Positions 40,202-49,239 of a DNA stretch of 64,000 nt are shown here, piece after piece. Within the stretch, counting starts at the first letter, position 1. Every line of letters starts with the position of its first letter. The position numbers and the translations under genes are program-made. Under the pieces are notes generated by a model, which was not told the origin of the DNA, did not search any database, and saw only the letters and a list, made by a program, of their open reading frames with translations. Source of the stretch: JAHJDR01 sp964609965 (GTDB lineage: Bacteria > UBA10199 > JADGCS01); NCBI GenBank assembly GCA_964609965.1, contig CAZSTS010000008.1, positions 41,881 to 105,880 of the forward strand. The letters are read 5' to 3'.

Positions 40202-40975
40202 ATGATAATTCGAAGACTCTTCAGAAAAAAGTCTCTCCCTGCCAGTGAGAGAAAACTCCTCAAGGAACTTGAAAACGAGATTCGCTATTGTTTCAAAGAT
40301 AGCAAACTTCTTAAACAATCTCTCTCACATAAATCTTATGTTAATGAGAATAGATTAGACGAATTTGATCATAATGAACGCCTTGAGTTTCTGGGAGATG
40401 CTGTTTTAGAACTTGGCATTAGTGATCTTCTTATGAAGATATTCCCCACTTCTCACGAAGGAGAAATGTCAAAACTCAGGGCTTCTATCGTGAATGAACA
40501 AGCTCTTTCTGAAATTGCTCGAGTTTTGAACATTGGCAAGTATATGTTTTTGGGTAAAGGAGAGGAGCAGTGCGATGGGAGAGAAAAAAACTCCTTATTA
40601 GCTGATGCTCTCGAAGCTCTTTTTGGTGCTATTTATTTAGATAGTGGTTTTAAGCAGGTCTACGAGATTATCAACTATCTCTTTTTGCCCATTATCGATT
40701 TAGCTACTCGTGAAGATATAAATCGAGATTTTAAAACAAAACTTCAAGAAGAAGTGCAAAATCGATTAAAAATATCTCCTCAATACAGATTAATAAATGA
40801 ATTGGGGCCAGATCACGATAAGACATTTGAGATACAGCTATTTATTGCAGGCAAAAAAGTAGGTGAAGGTATTGGAAAATCTAAGAAGCAGGCAGAGCAA
40901 GACGCTGCTCAGGATGCGCTAACAAATTTAGACAATATTGTTTCCGAAATGAGCCCATCAAATAATGCAGAATAA
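40202..40975 (+). CDS. rnc: Ribonuclease III
   Basis: The 257-residue enzyme has the signature HNERLEFLGDAVLELGISD near residue 60, the DALEALFGAIYLDSGF motif and a C-terminal double-stranded RNA binding domain (about 180-250) ending in GKSKKQAEQDAAQDAL. An extra basic N-terminus (about 1-20, RRLFRKKSLP) is slightly longer than usual. No Shine-Dalgarno precedes the ATG. It processes rRNA and mRNA. It overlaps era by 11 bases, the common rnc-era order. Confidence 0.95.
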   Translation: MIIRRLFRKKSLPASERKLLKELENEIRYCFKDSKLLKQSLSHKSYVNENRLDEFDHNERLEFLGDAVLELGISDLLMKIFPTSHEGEMSKLRASIVNEQALSEIARVLNIGKYMFLGKGEEQCDGREKNSLLADALEALFGAIYLDSGFKQVYEIINYLFLPIIDLATREDINRDFKTKLQEEVQNRLKISPQYRLINELGPDHDKTFEIQLFIAGKKVGEGIGKSKKQAEQDAAQDALTNLDNIVSEMSPSNNAE

Positions 40976-41852
40976 AGATCATCAATCAAAACAAAAATGT
41001 CTCACAATTGCTTTTCTAGGAATGCCTAATGCAGGAAAATCAACTCTAATGAATTCCATCATTGGAGAGGCTATTGCAGCTGTGCATCCAAAACCACAAA
41101 TGACGCGACACAATCTTTTAGGTATTTGTACGCAAGAAAATACTCAATTGATCTTTATTGATACACCAGGGCTTCACCAAGCCACAACAAAGTTAAATCA
41201 AATTATGGTGCAACAACTGGATGCCGCCATAGAAGAAGCCGATCTTGTTTGTATCCTATTAGAAGTTGATAAAAAGGTTCCTTTGATTCTTGATGAATAT
41301 ATCAAAAAAATTAAAACCAAAAAAAATCTAGCGATTCTTCTTAATAAGACAGATCAGAATCTCGAGAAATGGTGTCTAGATCCAAAAACAGTGGACCAAA
41401 AGTATGGGTTACCAGTTATCCCTGTTTCGGGTTTAACAGGTAAAGGGGTAGGTGATTTAGTTAAGATTCTAAAAAAAGAAGCCAAGGAACATCCTTTTTA
41501 TTACAGTGAAGATGATCTCACTTCGTCTACATGTCGAGAGCTCACATCAGAGTATATTCGTGAACAAGTGATGGAATATCTTCATCAGGAAATTCCTTAT
41601 CAGATCAGCGTGAAGATTGAATCCTATAAAGAAAAGCCAAATAATGTGAGTATTAAGGCAGTGATCATTGTGAACAAAGAGTCGCAAAAGGGCATGGTTA
41701 TTGGGAAAAATGGCAAAACTATCGACAAAATTAGAAAAGCTGCTATTCACAAGATCAAAAAACTGGTCCAATCTCGAGTCTCTCTGAGTCTTTTTGTTAA
41801 GATTGAAAAAGATTGGATAAAGAATTCTAAAAAAATAAAAGAACTTTTTTGA
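40965..41852 (+). CDS. era: GTPase Era
   Basis: The 295-residue protein has G1 GMPNAGKSTLMN, G2 KPQMTRHNLLG, G3 DTPGLHQ, G4 NKTD and a C-terminal KH domain (GMVIGKNGKTIDKIRKAA). It is an essential GTPase that binds 16S rRNA in small-subunit assembly. It overlaps rnc. The N-terminus, MQNKDHQSKQKCLTIA, is slightly extended. Confidence 0.96.
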   Translation: MQNKDHQSKQKCLTIAFLGMPNAGKSTLMNSIIGEAIAAVHPKPQMTRHNLLGICTQENTQLIFIDTPGLHQATTKLNQIMVQQLDAAIEEADLVCILLEVDKKVPLILDEYIKKIKTKKNLAILLNKTDQNLEKWCLDPKTVDQKYGLPVIPVSGLTGKGVGDLVKILKKEAKEHPFYYSEDDLTSSTCRELTSEYIREQVMEYLHQEIPYQISVKIESYKEKPNNVSIKAVIIVNKESQKGMVIGKNGKTIDKIRKAAIHKIKKLVQSRVSLSLFVKIEKDWIKNSKKIKELF

Positions 41853-41865
41853 TAGTGTTTTAGAG

Positions 41866-41901
41866 TTACGCGGTACGCAGAACGCTAGACGCTAGACGCA
41901 T
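41866..41901 (+). repeat. TACGC / GACGC word repeats before purF
   Basis: GTTACGCGGTACGCAGAACG and CTAGACGCTAGACGC lie in the 49-base gap between era and purF. They resemble words at 24441-24470. Confidence 0.55.
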
Positions 41902-43275
41902 ATGTGTGGAATAGTAGGCATATATAATCACCCAGAGGCAGCCACGTTAACTTATTTAGGACTTCATGCCCTGCAACATCGTGGGCAAGAAAGTGCGGGG
42001 ATAGTTACATCTAACAATGGGAATATTTCTTGTCACCGTTCCATGGGATTGGTGGCCGATATTTTTACAAAAAAAGTTTTGAGTAAATTGCCCGGGAGCC
42101 AAGCTATTGGTCATGTCCGTTATTCAACTTATGGTGAAAGTAAGATTGTTAATTGTCAGCCATTTTTAGTTAATTGTTCATTTGGAAATCTAGCTGTCGC
42201 CCATAATGGTAATATTGTTAACGCTGCATCTTTAAGAAAGAAGTTTGAAAATGAAGGTGCTATATTTCAGTCTACCATGGATACCGAAGTCATTGTTCAT
42301 CTCATGGCAAGATCCAAAAAAGCAGGCCTTGTCGATAAATTGAAAGACGCTCTTACTCAGATCCAAGGAGCTTTTTCACTCGTTTTTCTTACAGAAAAAC
42401 AAATGATAGTTGCCAGAGATACTAACGGGTTTAGACCTTTGGTTTTTGGCAAAAAAGATGGTGGTTGGATTGTGGCTTCAGAAACAACTGCCTTTGATCT
42501 CATTGGTGCGGAGTTTGTTAGAGAGGTAGAGCCAGGCGAGGTCATTGTGTTTGAGGGAGATGAAGTTTTCTCACATCGCTTGGTAGAAGGGACTTGTAAA
42601 TCTAGTCATTGTATTTTTGAGTATGTGTATTTCTCAAAGCCAGACAGCAATATTTTTAACCGAGATGTATATGAAGTGCGAAAAGGTTTTGGAAAAATGT
42701 TAGCCAAGGACCTATCCGTAGATGCCGATATAGTAGTGCCTGTTCCAGATTCTGGTGTGCCAGCAGCTATTGGCTATTCTCAAGAAAGTGGTCTCCCATT
42801 TGAATTAGGGCTTGTACGCAGTCATTATGTAGGGAGAACATTTATTGAGCCCGAGCAGAGCATTAGGCATTTTGGTGTCAGGTTAAAACTCAATGCAGTT
42901 AAACACATTATTAAGGACAAAAGAGTTATCCTTATTGATGATTCCATTGTTCGTGGCACAACATCACAAAAAATTGTTAAAATGCTCCGTGATGCAGGTG
43001 CCAAAGAAATCCACATGCGTGTGTCCTCCCCACCAACAGCGTGGCCTTGTTTTTATGGGATCGACACTCCTACTCGTAAAGAGCTTATAGCCGCACAGAA
43101 GTCTATTGAAGAAATCAAAGAATTTATAGGTGTAGACACACTTAAATACTTATCAGTTGATTCTCTGTATTGGTTTAGAAAACGCAATAAGCGCGAATGG
43201 TTTTGCGATGCTTGTTTTACAGGCGAGTACCCTGTGGGACAGGAAGCGATTCTTAAAGTAGTTCAGAATTCATAA
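41902..43275 (+). CDS. purF: Amidophosphoribosyltransferase
   Basis: The 457-residue protein starts MCGIVGIYN with Cys2 as the glutaminase nucleophile right after the initiator, so no propeptide. The PRPP motif VILIDDSIVRGTTSQK lies near residue 345. The C-terminal CDACFTGEYP motif resembles the iron-sulfur type of B. subtilis; other candidate cluster cysteines need alignment. It catalyses the first step of purine synthesis. hemC follows by four bases, an unusual partner. No other pur genes are here. Confidence 0.96.
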   Translation: MCGIVGIYNHPEAATLTYLGLHALQHRGQESAGIVTSNNGNISCHRSMGLVADIFTKKVLSKLPGSQAIGHVRYSTYGESKIVNCQPFLVNCSFGNLAVAHNGNIVNAASLRKKFENEGAIFQSTMDTEVIVHLMARSKKAGLVDKLKDALTQIQGAFSLVFLTEKQMIVARDTNGFRPLVFGKKDGGWIVASETTAFDLIGAEFVREVEPGEVIVFEGDEVFSHRLVEGTCKSSHCIFEYVYFSKPDSNIFNRDVYEVRKGFGKMLAKDLSVDADIVVPVPDSGVPAAIGYSQESGLPFELGLVRSHYVGRTFIEPEQSIRHFGVRLKLNAVKHIIKDKRVILIDDSIVRGTTSQKIVKMLRDAGAKEIHMRVSSPPTAWPCFYGIDTPTRKELIAAQKSIEEIKEFIGVDTLKYLSVDSLYWFRKRNKREWFCDACFTGEYPVGQEAILKVVQNS

Positions 43276-43279
43276 TTAA

Positions 43280-44161
43280 ATGACACTATCCCAAATAACA
43301 ATCGGAACCCGTGCTTCAAAGTTAGCTCTCTGGCAAGCAGAGCATGTCAAAAGTCTTATCGAAAAGCAGTTTTCAATCCCTGTTAATCTAAAAAAAATAT
43401 CTACTAAAGGCGATAGAATCCTTGATCGCTCATTAATGGATATTGGCGGAAAGGGTTTGTTTCTAAAAGAAATCGAGGACGAACTTTTTTCTGGGAGCGT
43501 TGATATTGCGGTTCATAGCATGAAAGACGTGCCTTATGAAATGCCCCCAGGGTTAATCATCGCAGCTATTTTAAAAAGAGAAGACCCTTCTGATGCCTTT
43601 GTTTCAAATAAATATTCGTCTATTGATGAAATGCCTAAAGCATCTGTTGTGGGAACTTCTTCTTTAAGAAGGATGGAACAGCTGAAGCAGACTTTTCCCC
43701 ATCTTTCATTTCAAAGCCTGAGAGGTAATGTTGATACAAGGCTCAAAAAACTCGACCAAGAAGAGTATGATGCTGTGATTTTGGCGAGTGCCGGCCTTAT
43801 CAGATTAGGGTTTTCTGACAGGATTGCACAAAGGCTTTCAATCATTCCTTCTGTTGGGCAAGGGGCTGTTGGCATAGAGTGCAAACAAGGCCGGTCTGAC
43901 ATCGTCAATCTCATCGAAAAATTGAATCATACAGAGACGATGAAAGCTGTCCGCATAGAACGCCATGTTGCTGAGAAGTTCAAGGCGAGTTGCCAAACTC
44001 CTTTTGGTTGTCATGTGCGTCAAGACCCAGATGATTCTCAAAAATTTCGTTTACAATTATTCCACGCAAAGTCAGATGGAAGCGATGTGATGGTGAAGGA
44101 GATTTTTGGGAAATGGGAAGATGGGGAAGAGCTGATAACTGGATTATCAAATCCCAAATAG
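43280..44161 (+). CDS. hemC: Hydroxymethylbilane synthase (porphobilinogen deaminase)
   Basis: The 293-residue enzyme has IGTRASKLALWQA, the KDVP-type loop (HSMKDVPYEMP), TSSLRR, SLRGNVDTRL and cofactor Cys238 in ASCQTPFGC. It polymerises four porphobilinogens into hydroxymethylbilane in heme synthesis. The last residues (SNPK) are encoded by the AAATCCCAAAT-type word repeat at the convergent junction. Confidence 0.95.
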   Translation: MTLSQITIGTRASKLALWQAEHVKSLIEKQFSIPVNLKKISTKGDRILDRSLMDIGGKGLFLKEIEDELFSGSVDIAVHSMKDVPYEMPPGLIIAAILKREDPSDAFVSNKYSSIDEMPKASVVGTSSLRRMEQLKQTFPHLSFQSLRGNVDTRLKKLDQEEYDAVILASAGLIRLGFSDRIAQRLSIIPSVGQGAVGIECKQGRSDIVNLIEKLNHTETMKAVRIERHVAEKFKASCQTPFGCHVRQDPDDSQKFRLQLFHAKSDGSDVMVKEIFGKWEDGEELITGLSNPK

Positions 44162-44285
44162 CAAATCAAAAATAACAAATAATACACAAAATACAATTTA
44201 CAATAACCAAAGGGAATAATTTGCGTTTTTTTTGAAATTTGGAATTTGAATATTATTTGGAATTTGGTGCTTGGGATTTGGGATT
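44150..44285. repeat. AAATCCCAAAT-type inverted repeat between hemC and the hydrolase
   Basis: The left arm carries words such as ATCAAATCCCAAATAGC and AACAAATAATACAC (44148-44200). The right arm carries the complements, such as TTTGGAATTTGAATATT and TTGGGATTTGGGATTT (44232-44285). Each arm extends into the 3' end of its gene, so the last residues of both proteins (SNPK and NPKSQAPNSK) are built from repeat sequence. Confidence 0.7.
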
Positions 44286-45086
44286 TTTCTTCAGATATTC
44301 TTTATAACTTTTTCGACTTGCTTCAATCCAGGATTCTGGCATTTCATCTCTTAAGGCATGTCTGATAGCATTAAACACAGTCTTTTTTATGAGAAGTTCT
44401 GAGTGAGTGACGCCAAAAACTTCGATGTTGTTTACATTATGAGCTTCTTCAACAACAGAGGCTGGAAAAGGGCAGGCATTGTCGTCTTTTGAATAAATTG
44501 AATAGGCTTTTACAGATTTTGCATAAGGTGTGTTATTGAGTTTATGGAGGAACTCAGATCCTGATTTCATCTGTGTGAGGCTTTTACAAATAAATCCAAC
44601 AGGAGGAACGTGAGATAATAAGGCCCAGGGAGTTCCATTGTAGGGGGTTCCAAGTGTGATAAACTTTTGTACGCGACGCGAGCCATTCATAAATTTAATA
44701 TAATAAGAGCCAATCAAGCCGCCTTTAGAGTGACCCACCACCGAAATTTTTCCTTTAAGCTTATTTTTTTTGTAAAGCTGTTCGATTCTTTTGTCTATGA
44801 AACGGGCAGACTCCTCAATAGAAACTGTATTAAATGTACCTATTAACCCCCCTAAATTTAAGGAGAAAGTTGTATAACCATCTTGCTTTAATCTGTGCTC
44901 TAGGATAGCCATTGTTCGGCGTGAAGCCCCAAAACCGTAGATCATGAGGATGGGATTTTTCCAATGACCAGGCTTAGTGTTTCTGGGCACTTTATTGCCT
45001 TTAAGTGTGAGTGTGGCAATCGTTGTCCAGTTCCTGACCCTGCGAGATAGCCTTCTGGTTTTGCGTTTTAAGAGGGATATTGGCAT
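44253..45086 (-). CDS. Lipase-like alpha/beta hydrolase
   Basis: The 277-residue protein has a basic N-terminal segment (about 1-19), the IYGFGASRRTM oxyanion region near 50, nucleophile Ser120 in VVGHSKGGLIG, and a probable His in GVTHSELL. The fold resembles triacylglycerol lipase or PGAP1-like hydrolases. No clear signal peptide or membrane segment, so location is unclear. Its start region overlaps that of the divergent lipB by a few bases if lipB used its most upstream frame. Confidence 0.82.
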   Translation of the reverse strand: MPISLLKRKTRRLSRRVRNWTTIATLTLKGNKVPRNTKPGHWKNPILMIYGFGASRRTMAILEHRLKQDGYTTFSLNLGGLIGTFNTVSIEESARFIDKRIEQLYKKNKLKGKISVVGHSKGGLIGSYYIKFMNGSRRVQKFITLGTPYNGTPWALLSHVPPVGFICKSLTQMKSGSEFLHKLNNTPYAKSVKAYSIYSKDDNACPFPASVVEEAHNVNNIEVFGVTHSELLIKKTVFNAIRHALRDEMPESWIEASRKSYKEYLKKNPKSQAPNSK

Positions 45087-45115
45087 TAACCTTATCTTAC
45101 AATGTTTTCTTGTTT

Positions 45116-45805
45116 ATGGCAAATAGCAATGATTACAATAAGATCCTGCTAAAATATCTGGGTTTAATTTCTCATGATGAGGCCATGGCATCAATGCAGC
45201 AAGCACATGAGAAATGCTCTCAAAACCAAGGTCCTAATACGTTATTTGTGCTCGAACATTACCCCGTAATTACCAGGGGGCGACGACTGCATGATCAAGA
45301 TGTCGCTTTGTCTCCAGAGCTCGTAAAAAGAGATGTGCAGATTCGCGATGTTGACCGGGGAGGCTTGTTGACGTTTCATGGATCTGGACAAATAGTCGTG
45401 TATTTTGTGCTGAGAGTGAGTGATTTTTTTTCGGGTGTGAAGGATTTGGTCAAAAGGACTGAAGAAGTCATGCTCGAATTTCTAAGCAAATGTGGCGTTC
45501 AGGCAAGAACTCATCCAGAATACCCTGGCATTTGGGTAAAAGAAAAAAAAATGGCTTCTATTGGTTTTAGAGTCACTCAAGATGTGACGACTCATGGGAT
45601 TTGTATGAATCTGTGTAATGACTTGAGTGTTTATAAATATTTTGAACCCTGTGGTTTGCCAGGCAATGTGATGACAAATTTAGAAGAGGTTCTTAATAGG
45701 AAGATTGAAAGAGAAGAGTTTGAAAGACTTTCTTTGGAATTAGGGGAAGCCTTTGTGGATTCAACCCAAAAATTTGGGTTTGATTCCTCGCTCCTTGGGG
45801 CGTAA
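45116..45805 (+). CDS. lipB: Octanoyl-[acyl-carrier-protein]:protein transferase LipB
   Basis: The internal ATG at 45116 is preferred, since the frame from 45080 overlaps the divergent hydrolase start. The 229-residue product has the RGGLLTFHGSGQIVVY motif, catalytic Lys145 in KKMASIG and catalytic Cys179 in FEPCGLPG. It transfers octanoyl groups to lipoate-dependent enzymes; lipA is not in the window. The open frame extends past the usual length at both ends, so the start is uncertain. Confidence 0.93.
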   Translation: MANSNDYNKILLKYLGLISHDEAMASMQQAHEKCSQNQGPNTLFVLEHYPVITRGRRLHDQDVALSPELVKRDVQIRDVDRGGLLTFHGSGQIVVYFVLRVSDFFSGVKDLVKRTEEVMLEFLSKCGVQARTHPEYPGIWVKEKKMASIGFRVTQDVTTHGICMNLCNDLSVYKYFEPCGLPGNVMTNLEEVLNRKIEREEFERLSLELGEAFVDSTQKFGFDSSLLGA

Positions 45806-45828
45806 CGTGAAAATTTATTCAGATTGAT

Positions 45829-45852
45829 ACCCCGCGCTGCTTGCCGCGGGGT
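45829..45852. terminator. Hairpin between lipB and the Gre-like gene
   Basis: ACCCCGCG (45829-45836) pairs perfectly with CGCGGGGT (45845-45852) across CTGCTTGC, between two convergent genes. A weak T-rich tract follows on the plus strand. Confidence 0.7.
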
Positions 45853-45880
45853 CGTTCATTACAAAAGCACAGCTAATAAA

Positions 45881-46144
45881 TCATCCACTTTCAACAGAGA
45901 TAATTTTATACTTGTCTTTTCCTTTGCCAGAGATTTCGATTTCAACAACATCATTTTCTTCTTTGGCCCAGACAGCTTGACCTATTTCTGTATAATTTGA
46001 AATGTGTTTTTGGTCAAAACGCTCCTTTGTTGGAGGGACAAGGAGATAGGATCGTGTTACCATGGTACGTAGGTTTTGTATTTTGATAACATTACCATAA
46101 ATGCATTTAAGTTTGGGTTCAATTGGGGTTGTGTTTTCTTCCAT
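45881..46144 (-). CDS. Stand-alone Gre-factor C-terminal-like domain protein
   Basis: The 87-residue protein looks like the FKBP-like C-terminal domain of GreA/GreB (about 35-85): it has SYLLVPPTKE, then ISNYTEIGQAVWAKEENDVVEIE, matching the GreA pattern IS..SPLGRALLGK..GD.V, and ends in DKYKIISVE. The coiled-coil finger with acidic tip that reactivates stalled polymerase is missing. Such single-domain proteins (Rnk-like) may bind RNA polymerase competitively; that is known for the family, not shown here. Confidence 0.7.
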   Translation of the reverse strand: MEENTTPIEPKLKCIYGNVIKIQNLRTMVTRSYLLVPPTKERFDQKHISNYTEIGQAVWAKEENDVVEIEISGKGKDKYKIISVESG

Positions 46145-46241
46145 TGTTTACACTTAATTAAATTAGTTGTTAATTTGCAAACAAAATAATTTCGGTAAAA
46201 TGAGTTTGTGCCAAATCCCCATTTAGTATATATCAGATTCA

Positions 46242-47552
46242 ATGTTTCATGGCATAAAACCGAGTCTCATCTTAGTATTTACGGTTGTTTTTCTCTCATT
46301 CCTTCCTTCTTGCGGTTGGTTTGAAGATGAAAAACCAATCAAAAAGCCTCAAACAATCAAAAAAACAATTCCCACAATATTAAAGCAGACAAAAGAACAA
46401 GAAACAGAGGGCACCAAAGCCAACAAAGAAATTGATATCTGCCAACAAGCTCTCAAGCAAGAAAAGGCAATCAAAAAAATAGAACAGGTTTCAGATAGCT
46501 TGGCTACTGTTGTTATCGAATCAAATAGTATCACCAATGAAGATTCATTAGCCAAGTGGCTAAAAGATTTTACAAAGGAACTCTATAAAGGGACAGGTTG
46601 TATCTTAGAACAAGTGGGTTTTTCAGTGAAAATCGATGAGTTTTCTTATTTTCAGGGCATCATCAATCGTGGTGATTTTGGTTTATATAAAAAACAAAAG
46701 ATTTCCGAAGCAGAATGGGTGAGAAGGTTCGAAATCAAAAAAATGGCAACGAGCGAAGCCCTTGTAGAGAGCTTAAGAAAGGCAAGAAGGGCTCTTGATA
46801 ACGAAAAGGCATTAAAATTAGTTAATCAGGTTCTGGATGATGATTTTAGCAACGTTTCAGCTCGAGAAATTAAAGCCAATATATTATTAGATCAAAAATT
46901 ATTCATTGAAGCTATAGGGATTTATGAAACCATATTAGAACAATACCCCGATAATGCGCGCGTGCTTTTTAATCTTTCTTTCGCAAAAGAGAGGTTGGGC
47001 ACTTTTTCAGAATCACTAAAATATGCAAATCAATTGTTAAGCCTTTTAGAAGATCAAAACAAACAGAAAGACGCCCTTAATCAACTCAAGCTTTCTCTTG
47101 ATGATGTTCGTTTACACCTAGGTGTAAATTATCTTAAAAATAACGAGCTCGATAAAGCAGAAAAGACCCTGGCACTTATTCAAGATAAGAATCATCCCAT
47201 CAGTGTTATTCTAAAATCAAATCTTCTTAGGGCTCAAAATAAAACTGAAGAAGCTAAACAACTTTTGAGTCAGCTTATCGATACTGGCCAACATCAAGAC
47301 ATTGTTCTTTATAATCTTGTTGCTTTGAGTCTGGATTTAAAAGATGAAAAAGCAGCAAAAGAATATTATCATATTTTGAAAGAAGCAAAGTCAGGCATGG
47401 CAAAAGAACTTTCATTTTTGATGACTTTGAAAAAGAAAGAAGAAGAAGGTGAACCCAAAATCGAAACAATTGAGGTTATAAAACCCAAGGATTCCCAAAA
47501 AGAAGCGCCTCTTTTAGAGGAGCCTGGAAAAGAAGATAGGCCTTTGTTTTAA
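46242..47552 (+). CDS. TPR-type lipoprotein
   Basis: The 436-residue protein has a lipoprotein signal (hydrophobic 7-22, lipobox LPSC with Cys25). Residues about 30-75 are Lys/Thr-rich; from about 165 to 380 there are four or more tetratricopeptide-like helix pairs (ALRKARRALDNEKALKLVNQ and AIGIYETILEQYPDNARVLFNLSFA are clear). It is probably anchored in a membrane facing the periplasm as a scaffold. A small secreted protein gene follows in the same run. Confidence 0.85.
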   Translation: MFHGIKPSLILVFTVVFLSFLPSCGWFEDEKPIKKPQTIKKTIPTILKQTKEQETEGTKANKEIDICQQALKQEKAIKKIEQVSDSLATVVIESNSITNEDSLAKWLKDFTKELYKGTGCILEQVGFSVKIDEFSYFQGIINRGDFGLYKKQKISEAEWVRRFEIKKMATSEALVESLRKARRALDNEKALKLVNQVLDDDFSNVSAREIKANILLDQKLFIEAIGIYETILEQYPDNARVLFNLSFAKERLGTFSESLKYANQLLSLLEDQNKQKDALNQLKLSLDDVRLHLGVNYLKNNELDKAEKTLALIQDKNHPISVILKSNLLRAQNKTEEAKQLLSQLIDTGQHQDIVLYNLVALSLDLKDEKAAKEYYHILKEAKSGMAKELSFLMTLKKKEEEGEPKIETIEVIKPKDSQKEAPLLEEPGKEDRPLF

Positions 47553-47563
47553 CAAGGGTTATC

Positions 47564-47893
47564 ATGGTATTTAAAATGATTAAACATGTGATAATTCAAA
47601 TAACCTCTCTCATAATTATTATAGGATTAGCTGTTTCAGTGAAGGCAGAAGGTCCTGTTGCGCCAACAGATGCGCTTATTTCTCAAGCAAAAGATCAGCG
47701 TGATGCCGTTATTAATGATTTGCCTTACAAACCACCAGAGGTGATTCTAGATCAGCAAGAAGTTGAGGGTGATGAGGGTACTGAAGATCCTTTTTTAAAA
47801 GATGAGAAAATAAAAGAGGTTGATTGGTCTAAGGTTCCATACGTTCCTTCAAAATATCCTAAAGTAAAACCAGCTCCAGATCCGGCTATTTAG
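47564..47893 (+). CDS. Small secreted protein of unknown function
   Basis: The 109-residue protein has a signal peptide (about 1-27, ending in SVKAEG) and an acidic, Pro-rich mature part without cysteines, probably unstructured. It lies 11 bases after the TPR lipoprotein and two bases before the RluA-family gene, so it belongs to the same operon. No family recognised. Confidence 0.65.
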   Translation: MVFKMIKHVIIQITSLIIIIGLAVSVKAEGPVAPTDALISQAKDQRDAVINDLPYKPPEVILDQQEVEGDEGTEDPFLKDEKIKEVDWSKVPYVPSKYPKVKPAPDPAI

Positions 47894-47894
47894 C

Positions 47895-48758
47895 ATGACA
47901 AAGCATCAAAAACATCGAGTTGCCTCCCTTATCAAAAAGCGTTACCCCCATCTTTCAAATAGCACCATCAAGAGTTTGCTCGAACAAAAGCAGGTTTCTG
48001 TAGGAGATCATGTGGCCAAAAAGCATGATTGGGTTGAGGCTGATGTTAAAATTGAGATTCCTCAGAAATTTCTTTCAAAACACCTTGTTCCAAATGAAAA
48101 TATTTCGTGCAAGCTTCTCCAAAAAACAGATGACTATATTTTCTTCGAAAAAGGGTCTTGTGTCCATTCTGTTGCTCTCAATGTGGCCGAAACAGAGTCT
48201 GCTGCTAACTGGTTATTAACGGTTGATCCTGCTCTTTCAGACGTCAGCGGTCCCTTAGAATCAGGGCTTGTACATCGTTTGGACTTTGAGACATCTGGTG
48301 TCATGGTGGCAGCGAGAAGCAAACAATCTTTTGAGTATTTAAGAAACCTCTTTCAAAATAAGCGAGTGAATAAAATATATCATTGTGTTGTTTCTGCAAA
48401 ACCACCTGCGTTCGGAAAGTATTTTGCTTATGTTGAAAAAGAAAAACAGCTTTATAAGAAAGTTAAATTATTTAGTCATGAAGATGTCCAAGGAGAGCTT
48501 ATATCGCTGTGTACAGAAATTCTCGAAACCAAAGAATTAGAATCAAATAGATATTTGCTTAAAGTGCGCCTCATCACTGGTTTTCGACATCAGATCCGTG
48601 TTCACTTGGCCTTTCTGGGTTGTCCTATTGTTGGAGATTCTCTTTATGGAGGGGAAAAGGCAGAAAGACTCATGCTTCATGCTTCTGAAATTTCATTTAA
48701 AGATAAAACAGGAAAAGAGGTTAGTGTGAATTCTACTCCCCCATCATTTGCACAATAA
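47895..48758 (+). CDS. RluA-family pseudouridine synthase
   Basis: The 287-residue protein has an S4-like N-terminus (about 5-55), the signature SGLVHRLDFETSGVMVA with catalytic Asp130, and RHQIRVHLAF near the C-terminus. It is shorter and more divergent than the RluD-like protein at 4879. A segment around residues 70-120 lacks the usual YEDDDLLVVNKPAG form (here YIFFEKGSCVHSVAL), so substrate specificity is open. It ends 26 bases inside the convergent YjbQ gene. Confidence 0.85.
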   Translation: MTKHQKHRVASLIKKRYPHLSNSTIKSLLEQKQVSVGDHVAKKHDWVEADVKIEIPQKFLSKHLVPNENISCKLLQKTDDYIFFEKGSCVHSVALNVAETESAANWLLTVDPALSDVSGPLESGLVHRLDFETSGVMVAARSKQSFEYLRNLFQNKRVNKIYHCVVSAKPPAFGKYFAYVEKEKQLYKKVKLFSHEDVQGELISLCTEILETKELESNRYLLKVRLITGFRHQIRVHLAFLGCPIVGDSLYGGEKAERLMLHASEISFKDKTGKEVSVNSTPPSFAQ

Positions 48759-49152
48759 CTTTTCTCTCTCTTGCTTTAGTATCGAATTCCAATAAAACAA
48801 CTTGTTGCCAAGTGCCCAATGTCATCTTTCCATTAACAAAAGGTATTGTGAGGGAAGGCCCTTGGAGTGTGGCGCGAACGTGACTAGAGCCGTTATCACA
48901 ACCCCAGGTTTCGTGGTGTTTGTAATCATGGTGTCGAGAGGCGATCTTTTCGTAGGCCTCTTTCATGTCAGTCACGAGCCCAGATTCAAACTCGATTGTC
49001 GAAATAGAGGCTGTTGAACCCACAACAAAGACTGTAAGCTGACCTTCTGAGAATTCGTTTTTTTGAAGGGTTTTATTTAAATCATTTGTGAGATCTATGA
49101 TATCGCCTTGTCCCTTGGTTTGAGCCTTCATACTCTTTGTTTTTAATCGCAT
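48733..49152 (-). CDS. YjbQ family (UPF0047) protein
   Basis: The 139-residue protein contains the hallmark VVGSTASISTIEFE, the HHETWGCDNGSSHVRATLQGPS region and GTWQQVVLLEFD. YjbQ proteins are thought to be secondary thiamine-phosphate synthases, though the role is uncertain; no thi genes are nearby. It overlaps the RluA-family gene at the 3' end by 26 bases and is convergent. Confidence 0.9.
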   Translation of the reverse strand: MRLKTKSMKAQTKGQGDIIDLTNDLNKTLQKNEFSEGQLTVFVVGSTASISTIEFESGLVTDMKEAYEKIASRHHDYKHHETWGCDNGSSHVRATLQGPSLTIPFVNGKMTLGTWQQVVLLEFDTKARERKVIVQMMGE

Positions 49153-49239
49153 TGTAATTAATTAAAATCTTTTATGAAAATAGTCAAAACCCTTTTAAGT
49201 GTTGCGTATCAAGGGTTAAAGAGGGTACAGGTAAGTGTA

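Noticed and set aside
40079..40318. 79-residue minus-strand frame at the start of rnc
   Set aside because: It covers the rnc leader stems and is antisense to conserved rnc codons.
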